Shown piece by piece: positions 44,001 to 47,863 of a stretch of DNA of 47,863 bases (its first letter is position 1; each line of letters begins with the position of its first letter). This DNA comes from CAYTLW01 sp964438735 (GTDB lineage: Bacteria > Myxococcota_A > UBA9042). The DNA lies in the NCBI GenBank assembly GCA_964438735.1, contig CAYTLW010000050.1, forward strand, positions 1 to 47,863. Reading direction: 5' to 3'. Made by a program: the position numbers and the translations under genes. The notes beneath the pieces are model-generated. The model was not told the DNA's origin. It saw only the letters and a program-made list of their open reading frames with translations, and did not search any database.

Positions 44001-44291
44001 ACCTGCAAGGCCGACGGCAGCTTCGGCCCCTGCACGGGCCAGGTGGTGCCGGCCAAATCCGAACTCTGCAACGGCAAAGATGACACCTGCGATGGCAAGG
44101 TCGACACGGGCTGCAAGCCGGTGGACTTCGCCGCCTCGCAGGCGGGCGTCGCCTTCACCGGCACCAGCGGCAAGCTGCAGCTGAACGCGCTTGTGGGCGC
44201 CGGTGGACCGGTCGGCGAGACGGCCGGCAAGGGCAAACATAAAGCGGAACTGGGCTTCGCAGCGTGGCTGCGCGGGCTCCTTGGCAAGTGA
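41088..44291 (+). CDS. Large Cys-rich repeat lipoprotein with MopE-like metal-binding motifs
   Basis: A 1067-residue lipoprotein. Seen: lipobox LAPPAC (Cys22), an Asp/Thr-rich linker to about residue 100, EGF-like Cys-rich modules to about 220, and then some twenty short modules of the CDDGNPCTxDxCD / KAGxCxxGK type to about 1000. Two motifs, ETCDGIDNDCDGKTDE near 283 and LCNGKDDTCDGKVD near 1010, belong to the putative metal-binding MopE type. The C-terminus is a short non-Cys segment. The modules would be disulfide-rich and calcium-binding, forming a stalk on the cell surface. The function is unknown. GGGGAGGGGACC precedes the ATG. It is the first gene of a three-gene operon. Confidence 0.85.
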   Translation: MMRRLALPSSLLILCLLAPPACGEDTAVEGADPVTTDSGNQGEGDIITPDDAAEDGGVLDATTPPDADGPVDAGPDTAGDSTADASEDVPPVIDCPGGPGCSCTANNDCDIALCIEVGAGKQCAAKCVDECPTGFQCVPAGSGDVVSICAPLYDRLCNPCDKSEACRGIGLEKASCIDYGILGAFCGLPCVDDGTCPQGYECKAVKAVEGKVSQQCVRKPDNASGKPGLCTCTEGAKAKQLETSCSIENKNAKGEVIGLCPGTRSCGENGLSDCIGPPPELETCDGIDNDCDGKTDENTCNDGNGCTADACDPSKAGGGKDGCVHSKLDGACDADGSVCTEKDKCVDGICTPGKAKACDDDNPCTLDGCDPAKGCTVTDDDGKACDDDNGCTQGDTCKAGACKAGKAKACGTGDPCVAGKCNLATGKCAYKDLTAACDDGNPCTQADVCEGGFCGGKPVDCDDKNPCTADVCKTGSGCKHNANTAPCDDGSACTKSDGCKGGACVGLPLNVTVDCDDKKVCTTDTCDPKTGCVHSNNALGCDDGNPCTNGDLCKAGVCTSGANLCGCNKDADCAAKEDGDLCNGTLYCDTAKAPYSCKVNPKTPVTCDTKGDTICKATACAPKTGKCVATAAADGKACDADGSVCSKGDACKGGLCTAGAAVKCDDGNACTTDSCDKIKGCVHVNSTAGCNADDNACTVGDQCQAGVCLPGKAKLCGDGNSCTSEKCSVSTGKCVYTNAPDKAPCDADGSACTAGDACKGGTCAAGKPLVCDDAKPCTLDSCDAKAGCVYKNKVGACDDGNPCTSGDACNAGACVPGKNVCGCQKDADCAAKEDGDLCNGTLVCDTAKAPFQCKVDPKTVVKCSTSEDGPCFNNQCQAKTGKCSLVAIGAGKSCDDGDACTAGDACGKDAGGKHGCQPGKAVVCDDKNVCTQDQCDKAKGCVTSVDTNKPYTCYDGPKDTAGKGECKAGQRTCKADGSFGPCTGQVVPAKSELCNGKDDTCDGKVDTGCKPVDFAASQAGVAFTGTSGKLQLNALVGAGGPVGETAGKGKHKAELGFAAWLRGLLGK
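42780..42908 (+). repeat. Internal direct repeat, unit A (within the Cys-rich gene)
   Basis: A 43-codon block (CGCNKDADCAAKEDGDLCNG...) that recurs nearly unchanged 768 bases downstream. The similarity fades gradually on both sides, showing that a larger segment of the gene was duplicated in tandem. Confidence 0.8.
43548..43676 (+). repeat. Internal direct repeat, unit B (within the Cys-rich gene)
   Basis: The second copy of the 43-codon block (CGCQKDADCAAKEDGDLCNG...), differing at a few codons, several of them synonymous. The offset of 768 bases is an exact 256 codons, so the reading frame is kept. Confidence 0.8.
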
Positions 44292-44313
44292 GATCGAGGA
44301 GCACGGGGGAATC

Positions 44314-46449
44314 ATGAAGACGAAACGCTTGGCAATCGCAATCGCCACCGCCGCGCTGGCCACGTTCCTGGCCGGCGGACAGGCCGCGGCCGATGTGCCC
44401 GGGACCATCGCCCTGCAGGGCACGCTCATGTCCGCCGCCGGCGGCCCCGCTGCCGACGGCGACTACCAGGTCACCTTCGCCATTTTTGCCGCCAAGACCG
44501 GCGGCAGCGCGCTGTGGAGCGAGCCGCAGACCGTCAAGGTGGCCAAGGGCGTATTCCGGCACGTGCTGGGCAGCCTCAAGGCCTTCCCCGCCGGCCTCTT
44601 CGCCACCAAGGGCGGCACCTGGCTGTCGATCAAGGTGGGCAACGATCCCGAGATGGCGCGCAAGGCCATCCACGCAGTCTCCTACGCCCGCCGCGCCGCG
44701 GTCGCCGAGGGCCTGGCCTGCACCGGCTGCGTGCCCCTCAGCGCGCTCAAGCCCGGCGGCGACCTGGACCTGGGGGGCGGCGCGTTGAAGGCGAAAAAGG
44801 TCGCCGCGAGCCAGGTGGTGGCGACGTCCATAGCTGCATCCACCTTCCAGGGCGACGGCTCCAAGCTCACCGGCATCAAGGTCCCCGCGGGCACCTGCAA
44901 GGTGGCCGGCGAGGTGGTCAAGGGCATCAAGCCCGACGGCACCCTGGACTGCATCAAGGCCATGGATCCCAGCGCCCTGCCGCCGGACGGCCTGGACGAG
45001 ATCAGCAACGGCCTGCTGACCAATCAGTACATCGACGAGACCTGGGGCAAGAAGAAGGTCGGCATCGCCGACAACAACCCCACGGGCATCAGCGATGAGC
45101 TGGTCTTCCCCGACATCGGCGTGGCGCAGCAGTTGGACGTGCTGGTCGACCTGAGCAACTCGGATATCTCGACGGTGACCGTCTGGCTCTTCGACCCCAA
45201 CAACGTCAAGTACGTGCTCTACGCCAAGGGCGGCAAGGGCACTTCGCTCAAGGGCACCTGGCCCTCCAAAGACAAGACCGTCAGCGGCGATCTGACCAAG
45301 TGGCTCAACAAGAACCCCAAGGGCAAGTGGCGCCTGCAGGTCATCGATACGGGCTTCAAGAACAATGGCCAGGACGGCCAGATCAACAGCTGGTCGGTGC
45401 GCATCAAGACCCTGTCGAGCAAGAAGGTCTCGGCCAAGGGCGTGCTCGAGGCCAAGAACGGACTGCGCTTGCAGATCGCCGACAAGCACCCACAGACGTG
45501 CAACGCGGCCAACGCCGGCTACATCTACTACAACACCAAGGACAAGAACCTGTACGTCTGCGACGGCAAGGCCTTCGACCTGGCGGTCAAGGCGCCCCTG
45601 GGCAGCGAGAACAAGCCGGCCAAGAGCTGTCAGGCGATCCTCAACGCCGGCGACAGCAAGGGCAGCGGTGTGTACTGGCTCGACCCGGATACAAGCGGCG
45701 GCAGCGCGCCCAAGTTCCAGGCCTGGTGCGACATGGTGCGCGAGGGCGGCGGCTGGATGCTGGTCTTCAATCTGGACACCAACGATGGCGGATTGCGCAG
45801 CTGGTTCGACACCAACTTCTGGCTGACGAACAACGAGTACGGCAACGTGACCGCGCCGCTGGGCACCGACTTCAAGAGCGGCAAGGGCTACGCCGGCGCG
45901 CCGGTGACCGACATCCTGATCGTCGCCCACTCCGAGGGCAACGACTACAAGGGCAAGGCGACCTGGGCTCGCTACGCGCTAAACTCCAGCTACAAGGGCA
46001 AGACCTTCAAGGCCATCATGGCCTCGGGCAGCAACAAGACCATCGCCACCGTGGCCAAGAAGACCGGCAACATCGCCAAGAACGCCTACACCCGCAACGC
46101 GGGCGACGTGTTCATCGACCATGGCCTGCCGATCATCATCAACTCCACGGGCAAGGCGGGCACGGACGCCGACAACCGGGTGCGCATCGGCACCGACTTC
46201 AAGCCCCTCTGCGGCCACGTCAGCTGCAACGGTCACAACGTGCAGGGCGGCTATGGCGGCTACCACGACCGCGGCAACAGCTATCCGCTGACCTACGAGG
46301 CCATGCCAAGCTTCGGCTACCACCCCGGACCCATGGGCTTCGGCAACGACTGGAAGAATAACAACGGCTGCGGCAACTCGGTGTGGAGCAACAAGTGCAA
46401 CCCCGAGTCGGCCATCTTGCAGGTGGACTTCGCGATCTACATTCGCTGA
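44314..46449 (+). CDS. Secreted protein with P-domain-like and fibrinogen-like domains
   Basis: A 711-residue exported protein. Seen: a signal peptide (KTKRLAIAIATAALATFLAG, cleavage near AAA-DVP); an N-terminal beta domain VPGTIALQGTLMSAAGGPA and DGDYQVTFAIF; a region around 262-372 resembling the proprotein-convertase P domain (VDLSNSDISTVTVWLFDPN, WRLQVIDTG); a short YIYYNTKDKNLYVCDGKAF module; and from about 436 a fibrinogen-like domain (SCQAILNAGDSKGSGVYWLD, AWCDMVREGGGWMLVF) running to the end, AILQVDFAIYIR. Protease residues are absent, so it looks like an adhesin. GGGGGAATC precedes the ATG, 22 bases after the Cys-rich gene. Confidence 0.8.
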   Translation: MKTKRLAIAIATAALATFLAGGQAAADVPGTIALQGTLMSAAGGPAADGDYQVTFAIFAAKTGGSALWSEPQTVKVAKGVFRHVLGSLKAFPAGLFATKGGTWLSIKVGNDPEMARKAIHAVSYARRAAVAEGLACTGCVPLSALKPGGDLDLGGGALKAKKVAASQVVATSIAASTFQGDGSKLTGIKVPAGTCKVAGEVVKGIKPDGTLDCIKAMDPSALPPDGLDEISNGLLTNQYIDETWGKKKVGIADNNPTGISDELVFPDIGVAQQLDVLVDLSNSDISTVTVWLFDPNNVKYVLYAKGGKGTSLKGTWPSKDKTVSGDLTKWLNKNPKGKWRLQVIDTGFKNNGQDGQINSWSVRIKTLSSKKVSAKGVLEAKNGLRLQIADKHPQTCNAANAGYIYYNTKDKNLYVCDGKAFDLAVKAPLGSENKPAKSCQAILNAGDSKGSGVYWLDPDTSGGSAPKFQAWCDMVREGGGWMLVFNLDTNDGGLRSWFDTNFWLTNNEYGNVTAPLGTDFKSGKGYAGAPVTDILIVAHSEGNDYKGKATWARYALNSSYKGKTFKAIMASGSNKTIATVAKKTGNIAKNAYTRNAGDVFIDHGLPIIINSTGKAGTDADNRVRIGTDFKPLCGHVSCNGHNVQGGYGGYHDRGNSYPLTYEAMPSFGYHPGPMGFGNDWKNNNGCGNSVWSNKCNPESAILQVDFAIYIR

Positions 46450-46470
46450 GTCCGGCCTGAACAGGCACCC

Positions 46471-46818
46471 ATGAGAAGTCTGATCTTACTGTTTTCACTT
46501 GCGTTATGCGCTGCTCTGGCGACCGGCTGCAGCGACGAACCCGAGCCGGCCATCGGAGATCATTGCACCGCCAACGCAGACTGCCCGGACAAGTGCCAGA
46601 GCGGTGGCGGCTTCCCGGACGGCATCTGCACCAAGGCGTGCGATGCGGATTCGGATTGCCCCAGCGGCTGGCACTGCATCAGCAAGAGCAGCGGCATCTG
46701 CATGCTCGCCTGCGCTGACACCGGGGAGTGCACGCCGAAGTTCGGCGACGGCTGGGTCTGCGATGACGAGCAGAGCCAGGCCGGCAAGTCCGACGTCAAG
46801 GTCTGCATCGGCAAGTAG
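46471..46818 (+). CDS. Small Cys-rich lipoprotein
   Basis: A 115-residue lipoprotein: signal segment with lipobox LATGC (Cys20), then about ten cysteines in modules such as HCTANADCPDKC, ACDADSDCPSGWHC and MLACADTGECTPKFGDGWVC. These resemble the EGF-like units near the N-terminus of the 1067-residue protein in the same operon (CSCTANNDCDIALC). It follows the fibrinogen-like gene by 21 bases and is probably co-expressed. The function is unknown. Confidence 0.78.
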   Translation: MRSLILLFSLALCAALATGCSDEPEPAIGDHCTANADCPDKCQSGGGFPDGICTKACDADSDCPSGWHCISKSSGICMLACADTGECTPKFGDGWVCDDEQSQAGKSDVKVCIGK

Positions 46819-46827
46819 CCCGCCGAC

Positions 46828-47763
46828 TCACCCTTGCCGGCGCGGCACCTCCGCCCGCAGGCCATCGGCCGCCGCTTCGGTTTGTGCGAAGACGGTCCTT
46901 GCCTCCGCCACCAGCTCGTCCACCGTCAGGGGCGCCCCGGTCTCGTAGCGTGGGCTGAAGTGGGTCAGGTACAGCTGGCGCACGCCCGCGTCCAGCGCAA
47001 CCTGGGCGGCCATCGACGCCGTGGCGTGTTTGCGGCGGATCGCCAGGTCGTGATGACACTCGGCGTACGTGGCCTCGTGCACCAGCACGTCAGCATCTCG
47101 GGCGAGATCGATCGACGCCTGGCAGAACGTCGTGTCCGTACACAGGGCGAAGACGCGACCCGGGCGCCGCGGGCCGAGCAGGTCGGCGCCGTCGATGTTC
47201 CTGCCTTCGTCCAGCGTGACGGTCTCGCCATCCTGCAGGCGGCCGTAGAGCGGCCCCTCGGGGATGCCCAGGGCACGCGCCGCGTCGACATCGAAACGAC
47301 CGGGACGGGCGGGTTCCTCGATCCGGTAGCCCAGCGTCGTCACCCTGTGATCCAGGTGAGCGCATCGCACGCGCCAGCCGTCGCCCTCGAAGGCGATCCC
47401 GGGCTCCAATTCGTGCACCGTGACCGGGTAGCCGAAGCCGCGCAGGGTGGTCTCGGCGCTCACCCGGATATAGCGCGCCAGGGGAGCCGGTCCGTAGATG
47501 TCGACCGGCGACGTCAGATTCAGCAGGGAGCGGCTGGAGAGCACGCCCATGAGCCCGTAGACGTGGTCGCCATGGAGGTGGGTGACGAAGATGCGACGCA
47601 GCTTCGCCAGGCTGGCGTGGCCGGCGGTGAAGGCGTGCAATGTGCCCTCGCCGCAATCCATCAGCCAGGTCTCGCGCCGCCCGGCCAACTCCACCGCGAT
47701 GGCCGACAGGCCGCGCTGGCGGGTGGGGATGCCGGAGCTGGTGCCGAGGAAGACCAGGTTCAT
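46828..47763 (-). CDS. rnz: Ribonuclease Z (tRNA 3' endonuclease)
   Basis: A 311-residue metallo-beta-lactamase-fold nuclease that trims the 3' trailer of tRNA precursors. Seen: FLGTSSGIPTRQR at the N-terminus, the zinc motif THLHGDHVYG (His62, His64, Asp66, His67), the conserved ALCTDTTF region, HEATY near 230, RKHATASMAA near 246 and LTHFSPRY near 270, all in RNase Z order and at normal length. ATG at 47763 is preferred over one three codons upstream because it places the family's first strand at the N-terminus. It converges on the small Cys-rich gene with only nine bases between the stops. Confidence 0.93.
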   Translation of the reverse strand: MNLVFLGTSSGIPTRQRGLSAIAVELAGRRETWLMDCGEGTLHAFTAGHASLAKLRRIFVTHLHGDHVYGLMGVLSSRSLLNLTSPVDIYGPAPLARYIRVSAETTLRGFGYPVTVHELEPGIAFEGDGWRVRCAHLDHRVTTLGYRIEEPARPGRFDVDAARALGIPEGPLYGRLQDGETVTLDEGRNIDGADLLGPRRPGRVFALCTDTTFCQASIDLARDADVLVHEATYAECHHDLAIRRKHATASMAAQVALDAGVRQLYLTHFSPRYETGAPLTVDELVAEARTVFAQTEAAADGLRAEVPRRQG

Positions 47764-47863
47764 GATGGTCATCCTGGCCCGCGGGACCGGGTTTGGGAAG
47801 CTGCGCAGCGGCCCCTGATGGCGGTGGCCGTTGCGGCCGAGGAGTCCAGACCTCCTGACATAC
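47764..47863. other. Right edge, no further gene recognised
   Basis: The last hundred bases lie upstream of rnz and would hold its promoter. No other gene or repeat is recognised. Confidence 0.4.

Noticed and set aside
41400..44100. The regular short repeats could be taken for a CRISPR array.
   Set aside because: They are in-frame coding repeats of Cys-rich modules with variable spacing and no constant repeat-spacer structure.

Overview
The window is a high-GC chromosomal segment, most likely from an uncultured anaerobic or facultative member of the Myxococcota / former Deltaproteobacteria. That placement is inferred from gene content: two DUF2330 proteins with MYXO-CTERM-like tails, cysteine-rich 'DGNxCTxDxC' lipoproteins with MopE-like metal-binding motifs, a PEGA-type lipoprotein and a sigma-54 promoter. 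No rRNA, tRNA or CRISPR array was seen.

Region 1 (1045-9014) is a compact, same-strand benzoyl-CoA operon, had-oah-dch-bcrCBAD. It encodes the ATP-dependent (class I, Thauera-type 'bcr') benzoyl-CoA reductase and the three enzymes that carry the cyclic diene to 3-hydroxypimelyl-CoA. A plsC-like acyltransferase lies upstream. Immediately downstream sits an island bounded by REP-like repeats (9021-10366) with one unknown lipoprotein gene.

Region 2 (10380-17083) is accessory: a minus-strand hydrolase/DoxX-like/DUF2269-like operon, a DUF2330 cell-surface protein, a stand-alone archaeal-type ThrRS editing domain, a methyltransferase and a beta-propeller lipoprotein.

Region 3 (17158-26795) holds bioF-bioA-bioD, an epimerase, and then an operon of an acyl-CoA dehydrogenase with all four subunits of a biotin-dependent sodium-pumping glutaconyl-CoA decarboxylase (gcdD, gcdC, gcdA, gcdB). 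The dehydrogenase has Val where decarboxylating glutaryl-CoA dehydrogenases have Tyr next to the catalytic Glu, so it probably forms glutaconyl-CoA. Regions 1 and 3 therefore look like the two ends of one pathway: aromatic ring reduction at ATP cost, and recovery of energy as a sodium gradient when the glutaryl-CoA is decarboxylated. Biotin for the pump would be supplied by the adjacent bio genes. The middle steps (3-hydroxypimelyl-CoA dehydrogenase, thiolase), benzoate-CoA ligase and the ferredoxin system are not in the window.

Region 4 (26895-34586) has a small beta-barrel-like protein, a divergent LysR/TauE-SafE pair and a polysaccharide cluster that begins with an unusual flippase-glycosyltransferase fusion.

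Region 5 (34655-46818) encodes envelope and secreted proteins: a TPR/PEGA lipoprotein, a sigma-54-type promoter upstream of a Cys-rich lipoprotein with a glycosidase-like domain, a second DUF2330 protein, and an operon of a 1067-residue Cys-rich lipoprotein, a P-domain/fibrinogen-like protein and a small Cys-rich lipoprotein. The window ends with ribonuclease Z on the minus strand.
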